NCBI RefSeq assembly: GCF_014212125.1
Contig: NZ_JACJVP010000011.1
Location: 285,302-349,301, forward strand
DNA from: Cohnella nanjingensis
GTDB lineage: Bacteria > Bacillota > Bacilli > Paenibacillales > Paenibacillaceae
Length of the DNA stretch: 64,000 nt
Direction: 5' to 3'
The notes beneath the pieces were generated by a model. The model was not told the DNA's origin, made no database searches, and worked only from the letters and a program-made list of their open reading frames with translations. Within the stretch, counting starts at the first letter, position 1. Each line of letters begins with the position of its first letter. Below are positions 1 through 9,011 of this stretch, piece by piece. Made by a program: the position numbers and the translations under genes.

Positions 1-2
1 AG

Positions 3-3000
3 GTTATTCCAGCAGAAACATTAACCAAACCGAATGCGTTGACAAATACGAAGGTGTTGCTCGTTAGCTATGATGAGTGGAAAGCCATAGAAGGCAATGT
101 CGGTGTCGGAAATGGCACGGGCTCCAAGGTTAATGACGCCTTGCGCGACTGGGTGAAGGGCGGCGGCGTGCTGGTATATACCGGGGGCTCCGGCAGTACG
201 GACCAATTGGAAGAGTGGTGGACGGAAACGAACCTGTCTTCGCCGAAGCAAGACCTATGGAATAAGCTTGGATTAAACGTATCGAGTGAGCGAACTTCCA
301 CGGGAACGAACGATATCGTGTTGCAATCTTCGAGCGGGGCCGGCGTGTTTGGCGGACGTTCTTCGATCAACATACCCAAGCGGTTTACTGTGACTTCCGC
401 TGAGCTTGGTGCCGGGGCGACTTCGCTGTATGAAGCGAATGGTCAATCCATTGCATACGAGCAAGCGGTTGAGCAAGGCAAGGTAATCGTAATGGGCGTA
501 TCTGCCGATTATTTTGCTTCCAGTCCGGATGCTTCTCAGTTGATCCGTGATATTGCGAAATATGCGGTGGAGCAAGCGGGGGAAACGTACACCGAAGCGA
601 ATCTGTTGAAGTCCGTTCGTGGACCGTATACGACGATTCAAGTTATGGACCAACCGGAACAATTGCAATTACAAGGCTCATATATCGATCTGTTCGATGA
701 CCGGCTACCGGTTGTTACAGGGATGGCAGAGATGCAGCCTCGCACCAATGCGATGCTGTATGATATTAATCACAGAGATGCGAATAAGCCTGAAGTGCTG
801 TTCGCAAGCGGCGAGCTGACAGATGTTATGGAAGGCGCAGATGAAACCAGCTATAAGCTGGCGGGTACGCCGATTTCCCGTGCAAGTGCCAGACTGGGCG
901 CGCCTGAGGGGCTCTATCCGGAAACCGTGACAGCAACGGATGCTGCGAACGAACCAGTAACCGTATCAGCGGAATGGGAGAATAGTTCGAGGACGTTGTT
1001 GATCCGGCATGATCACCGGAAACAAGGCGTGACGGTCCATGTGCAGTGGTCGAGTACGCCAGTTCCGGATACGGCGCCAGTCGACTTTGTAGAGAAGCGT
1101 GTGGAGACGAATCAAAATGAGGGGGACGCCGACTTTAAAGTCCGATATACAGGCGGACGACACCCAGATTTTAGATTTACTGACCAAAGTGCGGAGCTTG
1201 TTTACAAATTTGATATCAATCAATACCCTAAAGCAAGTCTAGCGCTGGAGATAGCCAACAACTACCTCATTAGTGTCTCCGGCGATGATGCAGTCTGGAC
1301 AGAGCTTTTCCGAGCAGACCTGGATGCAAACGGAGATCCGGTAGTTGGAGGAGCTAATAAAGGTATACGAAGCATCGGTAATTTGGCTCAATATGCGAAT
1401 GCCGATGGTGAAGTTTATGTGAAAATGACAAATGCGGATCCTACAAGAGGCAATGGCCCCGTGATGTACAGCTTTACCCTTAGTTATGAAGAGCGCATTG
1501 CGCCATTTACTGTGCGTACGAATGACATCTTGAATATTCAGCCGGGGGAGACTAAAACCTTAGAGCTGGCTGTGACGAATCGCGATACGGTAGCGCACCA
1601 AGTCGCGATGTCTATTCTTCCTAACGTAAAGGATGCGTTGTCTTTCATTCCGGAATCCGCTGCAGAAGGGGACTACTTGGTCGAGAATGTAGGATCGGCT
1701 ATGTCCGGGGGCGGTCGTTATGCGGATGGGGCCAATTATTTCGTGTATAAGCTTCCCGTGCCGCAGGATATGGGCAACCCTGTATTGAAATTGACCCTGT
1801 CCAATCGCTTTGAAGTTTCATTGTCTTCCGACGGAACGAATTGGACCGTTGTGGATTATGAAGCAGACAGTTCTGTAGCGGGTGGAACCAACAATCGGGA
1901 GCGCAGCTATCCGATTAGCAACTATCAAAATCAATCTGGATCGGTCTATGTCAAAATTGGCGATCGTTACAGGCAGGGCTGGGGCGGCATGCTCCACAGG
2001 TTAACGCTATCTGGCGATAGCGAACCGGAGCTGGCTATTGCTTTCCCTGACAATCATATTGAGATTTTGCCGCATCAGACGCGAACGATTCATGTCCAGG
2101 TCACGCCGAATACGGACATTACGTCATCATCACCGCAACAGCCTATTCGGTTATCGACAGGAACTATCGGAATCGAATATTTGCTGCCGATTAAGATCAA
2201 CTTCGTTAAACCGGTCTATCAAGCTAAATGGGCTTCTTCGCCGATCACGATAGACGGTGTCGCTAATGAAAGCGAATGGAATGACGCGACGGACATCGTC
2301 ATTAGTCAGAGCGATCCGAATCTGCTGCGCTATGGAACGCTGTGGGGGAATACAGGGGATATTCATGCAAAATATCGGCTAAAATGGGACGACAAAAATT
2401 TGTATGTGCTTGAGCAGCGGGAAGATAGCGAGTTCCTGTTTACAGAAGCGGGTGCAAATATGTTCAGCTCTACGGCGTCAATGCTCTTCCTTGATATCGA
2501 CCATAATAAGAAAGGAGCGGCCTACCGGTCAGGCGATTATGCAGTGATGTTTACGGCGGGTGGACCGGATTCGCAGCCGCATGTATTTTTGAGGCAGGGG
2601 GATGACGGAGGGGTTCAAGAATATACTTTAACCGATGCGGTCATTCGATCTAATATAGATACGGCGGCGAACAAGTATGTACTCGAGATGGCTATCCCAT
2701 GGAGTGACTTGCAGATCACGCCTTTTAGCCCGAGTAATGATCGGATCATGGGGATGAGTATGCTCTCGACTCGTAAGTTAAGCGGCAATGTATGGGGGCA
2801 GCTCATGTGGGCGGGCAATGGCGATGACCAAGCCAATTGGGCCGATATGAAGTTGGTTGGCAAGCCTGCTCCGAAGCCTCCGAATGTAACGTCTGGCTCG
2901 CCAACAACACCTGTCGACACTGGGAAACAACAGGTAGTTACAGAAGAACAACTAAAAAATGCAAAAGCAGGTATTATAACTATTGAAGTTCTGAAAAATA

Positions 3001-4025
3001 AGGAGTCGGTCATACTTCCATCCAATGTAGCTGACCTTATTGGATCTAATCGTTTACAAATTGCGCAGAACAATATGACAATCGAATTCTCCAAGGAACA
3101 GCTGCAACAGATCCAAGGAGTCGTAACCGGAGCGCAAGCAGTTGGCGCGCAAATCACGTTCTCTGCAGCTATTGCACCAAAAGAGGCTGTTACGAATTTT
3201 ATGAAAAGATCGATTAATGGGTCGGTTCATTTAACGGCTGCCAGCGACGTGATGGATTTCAAACTGAATGTAGTTACCAGAGACGGTTCAGTCGTACCGG
3301 TAACAACCTTTACGGAGCCGTTGACGCTTACATTCAAGGTAAATCCGGATGCTAATCCTAACTTGTTAGGTGTGTACGATATTGCAGTAGACGGAACCAT
3401 TAAGTATGTGGGCGGGAAAATAAGCGATGGAGTTATGGCAGTTAAAGTGAATTATTTATCCCAATATGCAGTGCTTGAATATGACAAAACGTTTTTGGAT
3501 GTGAGTTCGAGCTTCTGGACTAGTGAAGTTATTAAGCATATGGTTGCAAAGCATATTATAGAAGGCGTTTCCGATACTCGTTTTGCACCGCAAGGAATGA
3601 TCACGAGAGCAGAATTCGCGGCAATGATTGCACGAGCATTGGAATTAAAGGCTGTAAATAACTCGAAATTCAAAGATGTTGGCTCAACGAAGTGGTTTGC
3701 GGAGAGTGTCGCCGCAGTAGAGGAGGCTGGAATTGTACTTGGACGCAGCACGGATTTATTTGCGCCAAACGATTCAATCACACGCGAAGAAATGGCGGTT
3801 ATATCGATTCGCGCTTATGAATACCGGAAGGGTAATAAGGGTGCAACCACAAAGATGGATTCATTTAGTGACCAAGCTCTAATTAGCGATTGGGCGCAAG
3901 ATGCAGTGAATAGAGCGCAAGAACTGGGCTTTATTGACGGACGCGGAAAGAATCGATTCGCTCCAAAAGAAATGTTGACCAGAGCAGAAGGCGCACAAGT
4001 CCTATCAAAACTGTTAACGGATTAA
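3..4025 (+). CDS. SLH-anchored, multidomain surface protein (5' truncated by window)
   Basis: The frame is open to the left edge: codons run from base 3 through a TTG at 39 without a stop, so the real start lies outside the window and TTG 39 need not be a start. The first ~150 visible residues (VLLVSYDEW, then GGGVLVYTGGSG) resemble a class-I glutamine-amidotransferase-like fold found in some surface glycosidases. Bases ~2215-2870 encode a CBM9/DOMON-like carbohydrate-binding domain (ITIDGVANESEWNDA, LKWDDKNLYVL). Three SLH repeats follow at ~3486-4015 (FLDVSSSFW, FKDVGSTKWF, then a third with ITRAEF/LTRAEG signatures), which anchor proteins to secondary cell-wall polymer. The middle is beta-rich and unrecognised. 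A cell-surface role in polysaccharide binding or hydrolysis is inferred; the catalytic family is not identifiable from the visible part. Confidence 0.85.
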   Translation, partial: VIPAETLTKPNALTNTKVLLVSYDEWKAIEGNVGVGNGTGSKVNDALRDWVKGGGVLVYTGGSGSTDQLEEWWTETNLSSPKQDLWNKLGLNVSSERTSTGTNDIVLQSSSGAGVFGGRSSINIPKRFTVTSAELGAGATSLYEANGQSIAYEQAVEQGKVIVMGVSADYFASSPDASQLIRDIAKYAVEQAGETYTEANLLKSVRGPYTTIQVMDQPEQLQLQGSYIDLFDDRLPVVTGMAEMQPRTNAMLYDINHRDANKPEVLFASGELTDVMEGADETSYKLAGTPISRASARLGAPEGLYPETVTATDAANEPVTVSAEWENSSRTLLIRHDHRKQGVTVHVQWSSTPVPDTAPVDFVEKRVETNQNEGDADFKVRYTGGRHPDFRFTDQSAELVYKFDINQYPKASLALEIANNYLISVSGDDAVWTELFRADLDANGDPVVGGANKGIRSIGNLAQYANADGEVYVKMTNADPTRGNGPVMYSFTLSYEERIAPFTVRTNDILNIQPGETKTLELAVTNRDTVAHQVAMSILPNVKDALSFIPESAAEGDYLVENVGSAMSGGGRYADGANYFVYKLPVPQDMGNPVLKLTLSNRFEVSLSSDGTNWTVVDYEADSSVAGGTNNRERSYPISNYQNQSGSVYVKIGDRYRQGWGGMLHRLTLSGDSEPELAIAFPDNHIEILPHQTRTIHVQVTPNTDITSSSPQQPIRLSTGTIGIEYLLPIKINFVKPVYQAKWASSPITIDGVANESEWNDATDIVISQSDPNLLRYGTLWGNTGDIHAKYRLKWDDKNLYVLEQREDSEFLFTEAGANMFSSTASMLFLDIDHNKKGAAYRSGDYAVMFTAGGPDSQPHVFLRQGDDGGVQEYTLTDAVIRSNIDTAANKYVLEMAIPWSDLQITPFSPSNDRIMGMSMLSTRKLSGNVWGQLMWAGNGDDQANWADMKLVGKPAPKPPNVTSGSPTTPVDTGKQQVVTEEQLKNAKAGIITIEVLKNKESVILPSNVADLIGSNRLQIAQNNMTIEFSKEQLQQIQGVVTGAQAVGAQITFSAAIAPKEAVTNFMKRSINGSVHLTAASDVMDFKLNVVTRDGSVVPVTTFTEPLTLTFKVNPDANPNLLGVYDIAVDGTIKYVGGKISDGVMAVKVNYLSQYAVLEYDKTFLDVSSSFWTSEVIKHMVAKHIIEGVSDTRFAPQGMITRAEFAAMIARALELKAVNNSKFKDVGSTKWFAESVAAVEEAGIVLGRSTDLFAPNDSITREEMAVISIRAYEYRKGNKGATTKMDSFSDQALISDWAQDAVNRAQELGFIDGRGKNRFAPKEMLTRAEGAQVLSKLLTD

Positions 4026-4040
4026 ATAGGTAACAAAGTA

Positions 4041-4083
4041 CAAACCACCCTGATGTACTCTCGCAGCAGGGTGGTTTGTTATA
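4041..4083. terminator. Rho-independent terminator between convergent genes
   Basis: A perfect 12-bp stem CAAACCACCCTG / CAGGGTGGTTTG (4041-4052 and 4067-4078) encloses a 14-base loop and is followed by TTATATT. It lies 15 bases after the SLH gene stop and before the convergent regulator gene, so it may serve both directions. Confidence 0.85.
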
Positions 4084-4106
4084 TTGCTACTTACGAGTTC
4101 AACAAT

Positions 4107-5207
4107 CTATGTCGTTCTTCCTTCATTCAATTTAACGGGAATTACAATTTGCCGGTTAAGCGAAGGATCTTCTATTGCCGCTAGAAGCAAGCCAATAGCT
4201 TCCTCGCCCATTTTCTCTTCTTGTTGCTCGATATAGCTGAACAAGCACCCTTGAAAGTCACGGATCGGGGGAGCGTCGAATGAAAGAATGGCAAGCTCCT
4301 CGGGTACCTTTTTACCGATTTTCATCGCTTCATCTGCTACATAAAGAGCGAATGCGTTGGAAAAAGCAAAAACAGCTGTAATCTCGGGTTGGGACTCGAG
4401 CCACTTTCGAATCATTTCACGACTCATCTTTGTGTCCAAATAGGTGATTTCGTCAATCCGGGTCAGCCAGTGCGCCGGTTCGATCTTTAGCCCGGCTTTG
4501 GTGGCCATGTCCAAATAACCGGAGAAGCGGTCTTCGGAGCTGGATGTTTTCGATTTGGTACCCGATATAATCCCGATTTGTTTATGCCCTTTATGAATCA
4601 AAAATTCGGTTCCCATACTTCCGCCGAGAAAATTGTCAGAATAGACGGCATTCGTTTTGATGCCCGGCAGATAACGGTCTATGAGGACAAAAGGAAAACC
4701 CTCCGTCTTTAAATTTAATACGGCTTCACTATATGCTTCTCCGTCTACCGGAAAAATGAGCAGTCCATCCACGCCTGCGGTGCGCAAAAATTGAATTCCT
4801 TCTTGTTCCTCGAGTTGAGTCGTGGCAGATCGGACGATAAGGATCAAGTTTTGATCTTTGCATGCTTCTTGCACGCCCATCAGGAGCTTCATCGAAAATT
4901 CGTCGTTGGCAAGCGGACTGAGAAAGCCCACTTTTTTGAATGCGGCGTTTGTATCTATATGGAGATGCTCGGAAGAATTGGGGTCGGATACAAAAGTGCC
5001 TTTACCGGCGATCCGATAGATCAGGCCGTCTTCGACAAGCATCTTCAGTGCGCTTTTGATTGTAATGCGGCTGACGCCATGTTGTTGGACGAGTTCCGAC
5101 TCGGTTGGAATTTGATCTCCGGGCTTCAATACTCCCAGATCGATTTTTTCTTTAAGCATATCTCTTATTTGGAGGTATAACGGCTGATTATCAGAGGTCA
5201 GGGACAT
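4107..5207 (-). CDS. GntR/LacI-type (AraR-like) transcriptional repressor
   Basis: The 366-aa protein has an N-terminal GntR winged helix (residues ~8-77: PLYLQIRD, PGDQIPTESEL, VSRITIKSALKML, GKGTFV) and a C-terminal LacI/periplasmic-binding-type effector domain from ~90 onward (VGFLSP, VLIDRYLPG, IGIISG). This is the architecture of arabinose repressor AraR; the effector here is unknown. I placed the start at ATG 5207 because GAGAGGAA lies just upstream, rather than at upstream in-frame codons. It is divergent from the LplB/LplC-like importer and mannosidase genes, so it most likely controls them and itself through the AT-rich palindrome at 5231-5258. It is paralogous to the regulator at 53282-54454. 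Confidence 0.9.
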   Translation of the reverse strand: MSLTSDNQPLYLQIRDMLKEKIDLGVLKPGDQIPTESELVQQHGVSRITIKSALKMLVEDGLIYRIAGKGTFVSDPNSSEHLHIDTNAAFKKVGFLSPLANDEFSMKLLMGVQEACKDQNLILIVRSATTQLEEQEGIQFLRTAGVDGLLIFPVDGEAYSEAVLNLKTEGFPFVLIDRYLPGIKTNAVYSDNFLGGSMGTEFLIHKGHKQIGIISGTKSKTSSSEDRFSGYLDMATKAGLKIEPAHWLTRIDEITYLDTKMSREMIRKWLESQPEITAVFAFSNAFALYVADEAMKIGKKVPEELAILSFDAPPIRDFQGCLFSYIEQQEEKMGEEAIGLLLAAIEDPSLNRQIVIPVKLNEGRTT

Positions 5208-5230
5208 AGGAATTCCTCTCATCAAAAAGG

Positions 5231-5258
5231 TATTATAAAGTATTATAACATTATAATA
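5231..5258. promoter_or_regulatory. Candidate operator of the GntR/LacI regulator
   Basis: TATTATAA occurs at 5231 and again at 5241, and its exact inverse TTATAATA at 5251, giving a perfect 8-bp palindrome around CA. It lies between the divergent regulator and importer genes, where an autoregulatory operator is expected. No binding data; the assignment comes from position and symmetry. Confidence 0.5.
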
Positions 5259-5343
5259 TTAGCGAAGCAACGAGGTTCACTTAATTTCACTCCATCCAAC
5301 AACTCGATAATAAAGTCATAATATAAATATAACAAAGAAAATA

Positions 5344-5372
5344 TTGACATAAGACAATATGTGATCTATGAT
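5344..5372 (+). promoter_or_regulatory. Sigma-A-type promoter of the 5422-21666 transport/mannosidase locus
   Basis: TTGACA at 5344-5349 is followed after exactly 17 bases by TATGAT at 5367-5372. Transcription would begin near 5379. That excludes the ATGs at 5367-5371 as translation starts and supports the downstream TTG start of the first permease. Confidence 0.7.
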
Positions 5373-5380
5373 GTTACTGA

Positions 5381-5396
5381 AAGAAAGCGTATACAT
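5381..5396 (+). promoter_or_regulatory. cre-like catabolite-repression site (one mismatch)
   Basis: AAGAAAGCGTATACAT matches the CcpA consensus WTGNNARCGNWWWCAW except at the second base. It lies immediately downstream of the predicted transcription start, a usual position for CcpA repression. Confidence 0.5.
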
Positions 5397-5421
5397 ATTT
5401 TTAGTTTGGGGGAAAAGAAAT

Positions 5422-6312
5422 TTGCGGAATATTTGGAGATGGCGATACTTTTATTTGCTGCTAACACCGACTTTGCTGTATTTTATCGTGTTCAGCTATA
5501 TTCCCTTTTACGGTGTTGTCATAGCCTTCAAGAACTTTCAACCGTTTTTGGGAATATGGGATAGCCCTTGGGTGGGTTGGAAAAATTTCGAGACGATGTT
5601 TTCATCCGTAAAATTCCCCGAATTGATCCGCAATACGGTATTGATCAGTATTTACCGGATCATATTCGGTTTTCCCGTTCCGATCCTCTTCGCGCTATTG
5701 CTGAATGAAGTACGAGTCATGTGGTTCAAACGAAGCATTCAAACGATCGCCTATTTTCCGCACTTTCTGTCATGGGTCATCTTTGGAGGCATTATCTATA
5801 ATGTCGTCGGCCCGTCCGGCATTATTAATCTGGTGTTGGAAAAATTCGGAATAGATACGATCAATCTGTCGGCCAATCCGGATCTCTTTCGCCCGCTAGT
5901 CGTCGCAACCGGAATCTTGAAGGAATTCGGATGGGCGGCGATCATTTACTTGGCTGCGCTGACCGGCATCGATCCTCATCTGTATGAAGCGGCAAAGATA
6001 GATGGAGCGAGTAAGCTTAGGCAGATTTGGCATATTACACTGACGGGGATTAGGCCGATGATTGCGATGCTTCTGATCCTGCAATTGGGAAGCGTTCTGG
6101 ATGCCGGATTCGAGCAAATTCTGATCCTTTCCAACCCGGTTGTCTACAGTGTTGGGGATATTATCGATACCTACGTGTACCGTGTCGGACTGCTTGAAGC
6201 GAATTATGGATTAGCCACGGCAGTAGGTCTCTTTAAAGGGGTTATTGCTGCGATATTAATTGTGTCGGCCAATCATATCATTCGACGGACAGGAGAGAAA
6301 TCGCTTTGGTAA
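5422..6312 (+). CDS. ABC sugar importer permease, LplB/YteP-like
   Basis: An integral membrane subunit of an oligosaccharide ABC importer. The N-terminus (YLLLTPTLLYFIVFSYIPFYG) starts the first of about six membrane segments. The cytoplasmic EAA loop that contacts the ATPase is EAAKIDGASKLRQIWHITL near the C-terminal third. I start it at TTG 5422, preceded by GGGGGA at 5408-5413, because the promoter at 5344-5372 lies too close to the upstream ATGs; this gives 296 residues, usual for the family. The next permease overlaps its stop. No ATPase is encoded nearby, so a shared one (possibly 39659-40792) is needed. The sugar is unknown, but the linked mannosidases suggest mannose-containing oligosaccharides. 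Confidence 0.88.
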   Translation: MRNIWRWRYFYLLLTPTLLYFIVFSYIPFYGVVIAFKNFQPFLGIWDSPWVGWKNFETMFSSVKFPELIRNTVLISIYRIIFGFPVPILFALLLNEVRVMWFKRSIQTIAYFPHFLSWVIFGGIIYNVVGPSGIINLVLEKFGIDTINLSANPDLFRPLVVATGILKEFGWAAIIYLAALTGIDPHLYEAAKIDGASKLRQIWHITLTGIRPMIAMLLILQLGSVLDAGFEQILILSNPVVYSVGDIIDTYVYRVGLLEANYGLATAVGLFKGVIAAILIVSANHIIRRTGEKSLW

Positions 6313-7250
6313 ATCCACCGGCTCAAGCTGAAACGAATGAATTAACGCTGATAAACCGCCCCAAGAGTTTGGACCGCAATCCGGCGTGGGTGCAGACTTT
6401 AATCTATCTAGTATTGATTGCGATGGCACTTGTAACCTTGCTGCCGATCCTGAATGTGTTTGCCATGTCGTTCAGTGAGGCGGACGCCATTTTCAAGCAT
6501 CCGCTGATGTTGGTTCCTTACAACTTTACAATTGCGGCTTACGAGTATATTTTTTCAACCTCTATCTTGCTGAAGTCGTTTTTCGTAACCGTCTTCGCCA
6601 CGGTCGTAGGAACGCTATTCAATTTAGCCTTAACGATAACCGGCGCTTACTCGCTTTCAAAAACCGCACTGCCGGGAAACAAAATTCTGCTATGGGTTTG
6701 CATATTCCCCATGTTGTTTGGAGCTGGATTGATCCCGACCTATATGTTGCTGAAAGAACTGCACCTGCTCAACAACATCTGGGTCCTGGTTGTCTCGGGC
6801 ATGGTCGTTCCTTTTAACTTGATTCTGATGCGCAATTTCTTCTGGAGCATTCCGGAGGAGCTGGAGGAAGCAATGCGGATTGACGGGGCGTCCGATATGG
6901 GAATTTTGTGGCGGATGATCATTCCTCTCTCGAAGCCGGCAATCGCGACGATTGGACTTTTCTACGCGGTGGGCCACTGGAACGATTTTTTTACCGGTTT
7001 ATTTTTTCTGAACGATAATACGAAATGGCCGCTTCAGGTGCTGCTTCGTTCCATCGTCATCGATATGAATGCCCTCAATACTCGGGGTGTAACGGCCGTG
7101 ATCGGTCAAGATGCGACCAAGATTATGCTAACGCCGGAAAATATCAAGGCGGCGACAATCATTTTTTCGGTCGTACCTATTTTGCTTGTCTATCCGTTTC
7201 TTCAAAAGTATTTTGTAAAAGGCATCATGCTAGGTTCTGTGAAAGGTTGA
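6306..7250 (+). CDS. ABC sugar importer permease, LplC/YtcP-like
   Basis: The second membrane subunit of the importer, 314 aa. Its TTG start overlaps the end of the first permease by seven bases and is preceded by AGGAGAG. The EAA loop reads EAMRIDGASDMGILWRMIIP. The C-terminus (FLQKYFVKGIMLGSVKG) is the hallmark ending of LplC/CarB-type permeases. The pair with 5422-6312 would form the translocation channel for the lipoprotein encoded next. Co-transcription is clear from the overlap. Confidence 0.9.
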   Translation: MVNPPAQAETNELTLINRPKSLDRNPAWVQTLIYLVLIAMALVTLLPILNVFAMSFSEADAIFKHPLMLVPYNFTIAAYEYIFSTSILLKSFFVTVFATVVGTLFNLALTITGAYSLSKTALPGNKILLWVCIFPMLFGAGLIPTYMLLKELHLLNNIWVLVVSGMVVPFNLILMRNFFWSIPEELEEAMRIDGASDMGILWRMIIPLSKPAIATIGLFYAVGHWNDFFTGLFFLNDNTKWPLQVLLRSIVIDMNALNTRGVTAVIGQDATKIMLTPENIKAATIIFSVVPILLVYPFLQKYFVKGIMLGSVKG

Positions 7251-7312
7251 GAGCGATGAGAGATCCGCAAGGATTTTTCATATAAAACAAAAGCGAAGGG
7301 GTGTCGTCCAAA

Positions 7313-8932
7313 ATGCGTAAGAAAAGGGTTCAAAAGAGCGGGGTTATTCTGCTCGTCTTGGCGATGATTGCGACAATGCTAGCGGCTTGCTCTAGTAACA
7401 AAGAAAACGGGAAAGCAAGTGAATCAAGTACGGTTCAAGGCGGAGAGACTGCGACGGCAAAACAGCAGACGGATAGTAAAGAGAAAACGGTCAAGTTCAG
7501 TTATGTCCGCCCAGTGTGGGGAGCTGCTACCTATACGAAAGGGGGAGCTTACGAGAAAGAGATGTTCAAGCAAGCCAATGCGGAAATCGATGTACAGATC
7601 ATACCTGTAACCGAATATGACCAGAAAATTATGACCATCATCGCATCCGGCGATATTCCCGATGTGTTCTGGGCGGCCGGACCGACGGACAAGAAGTTCA
7701 AAGACATGCAAGACCAAGGCGCTTTTTTGAAAATTAATGAATACTTGGATAAATACCCGGCAATCAAAGAAGCCGTACCTCAATCGGTCTGGGATACGCT
7801 TACGGACGACAAGGGCAATATTTATTTTATTCCCAATGTATCCAATCCTCTCATTCCTATATTCATGTATTATCGTCAGGACATCTTCGAAAACCTCGGG
7901 ATTCCCGAACCGAAGACCGTTAAAGAGCTAGAGGATGCGTTGGTCAAAATCAAGCAAAGCGATTCCAAGATGATTCCGTTGACCGGCCAGGATACGATTT
8001 GGGGACTCGGCGCACTTTCGACCTCGTTTGGATTCACTCAATTCGGCTGGGGACCGGCGACTGGAGAGGACAAAGATAATCCGAACACAATCGTGCCTTT
8101 TTATTTAGCTAAAGGGATGAAGGAATACTATTTTTATCTGAAAAAGCTAAGATCCAATGGATTATTGGACAAGGAATTTCTAATGGCTAAAAACTGGGAT
8201 CATGCCAAGCAAAAGTTTACTTCCGGTCAAGCGGCAGTATTGGGCATCAACTGGGGCTACGGTCCGGAAATTTACTCGACTCTGAAGAAAACGCATCCGG
8301 AAGCCAAAATCGGCATTCTTCCTCCTCTGGAAGGTCCCGACGGTGCGATGGGCGGCATGCGCCCGTTCGGCGCTTGGGATAGAGGGATGTATATTAACGC
8401 TAAAATGGACGATCCGGATGGATTCTTCCGTTTCCTCAACTGGACGCTTACGGAAGGTAGCGATTTTAGGAGATATGGTATCGAAGGAAAGACCTACGAA
8501 GTGGTAGACGGTAAGAAGATGCCTCTGGCAGATGATCGAACGGAAGCGGATTATAAAATCGGTCAAATCGAACCGCTGAAATTCTTGCAGCCAATGTCCG
8601 AAGCTCTTGATTGGGACACAATCGAAGCGACATATGAAGGTTCCGGGGTTGGCGAAGCTTTCGCGGATGCAAAAGCCAAATTCAAGGAGTACAATGCCGT
8701 TCAATATCCGGATTACCGCAATTACACAATCTTTTCCCCACTCGAAGTGGAGCAAGGAGCGCAACTGTACACCGATTACCTGCAATCGGTGATCGACGGC
8801 GCGATTATCAACGACAAAGTGACGGAGAAGGAATGGGATGCGGCCATCGACAAATATCTGAAGGCTGGCGGACAGAAAATCGTCGATGAAGTAAACGAGC
8901 TTCAAAAAAATAAATCGAAACCAAAGTATTGA
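7313..8932 (+). CDS. Solute-binding lipoprotein of the LplA/YtcQ type
   Basis: An extracellular sugar-binding receptor, 539 aa from ATG 7313. The signal peptide MRKKRVQKSG is followed by a hydrophobic core and lipobox LAAC, so it is lipid-anchored on the outer face of the membrane. The family is COG1653-like, in the longer (~500-560 aa) LplA branch that pairs with LplB/LplC permeases. GAAGGGG at 7295-7301 fits ATG 7313; the GTG at 7301 overlaps the ribosome site and is rejected. Binding motifs such as GDIPDVFWAAGP and the late WTLTEG segment fit a type-I receptor. It is followed by a hairpin that may set its expression above that of the downstream hydrolases. Confidence 0.9.
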   Translation: MRKKRVQKSGVILLVLAMIATMLAACSSNKENGKASESSTVQGGETATAKQQTDSKEKTVKFSYVRPVWGAATYTKGGAYEKEMFKQANAEIDVQIIPVTEYDQKIMTIIASGDIPDVFWAAGPTDKKFKDMQDQGAFLKINEYLDKYPAIKEAVPQSVWDTLTDDKGNIYFIPNVSNPLIPIFMYYRQDIFENLGIPEPKTVKELEDALVKIKQSDSKMIPLTGQDTIWGLGALSTSFGFTQFGWGPATGEDKDNPNTIVPFYLAKGMKEYYFYLKKLRSNGLLDKEFLMAKNWDHAKQKFTSGQAAVLGINWGYGPEIYSTLKKTHPEAKIGILPPLEGPDGAMGGMRPFGAWDRGMYINAKMDDPDGFFRFLNWTLTEGSDFRRYGIEGKTYEVVDGKKMPLADDRTEADYKIGQIEPLKFLQPMSEALDWDTIEATYEGSGVGEAFADAKAKFKEYNAVQYPDYRNYTIFSPLEVEQGAQLYTDYLQSVIDGAIINDKVTEKEWDAAIDKYLKAGGQKIVDEVNELQKNKSKPKY

Positions 8933-8943
8933 TTAACCCGATC

Positions 8944-8984
8944 GGGCAGAAGAGGAACTGAAGAGCCGCTTCTGCCCCTTATTT
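8944..8984 (+). terminator. Terminator or attenuating hairpin after the lipoprotein gene
   Basis: GGGCAGAAG (8944-8952) pairs perfectly with CTTCTGCCC (8969-8977), followed by CTTATTT. Because the next gene lies only 28 bases beyond, it may be a partial terminator lowering expression of the mannosidase relative to the binding protein. Confidence 0.65.
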
Positions 8985-9011
8985 CGACAGAGGATAGGAG
9001 AATCCGGAGAA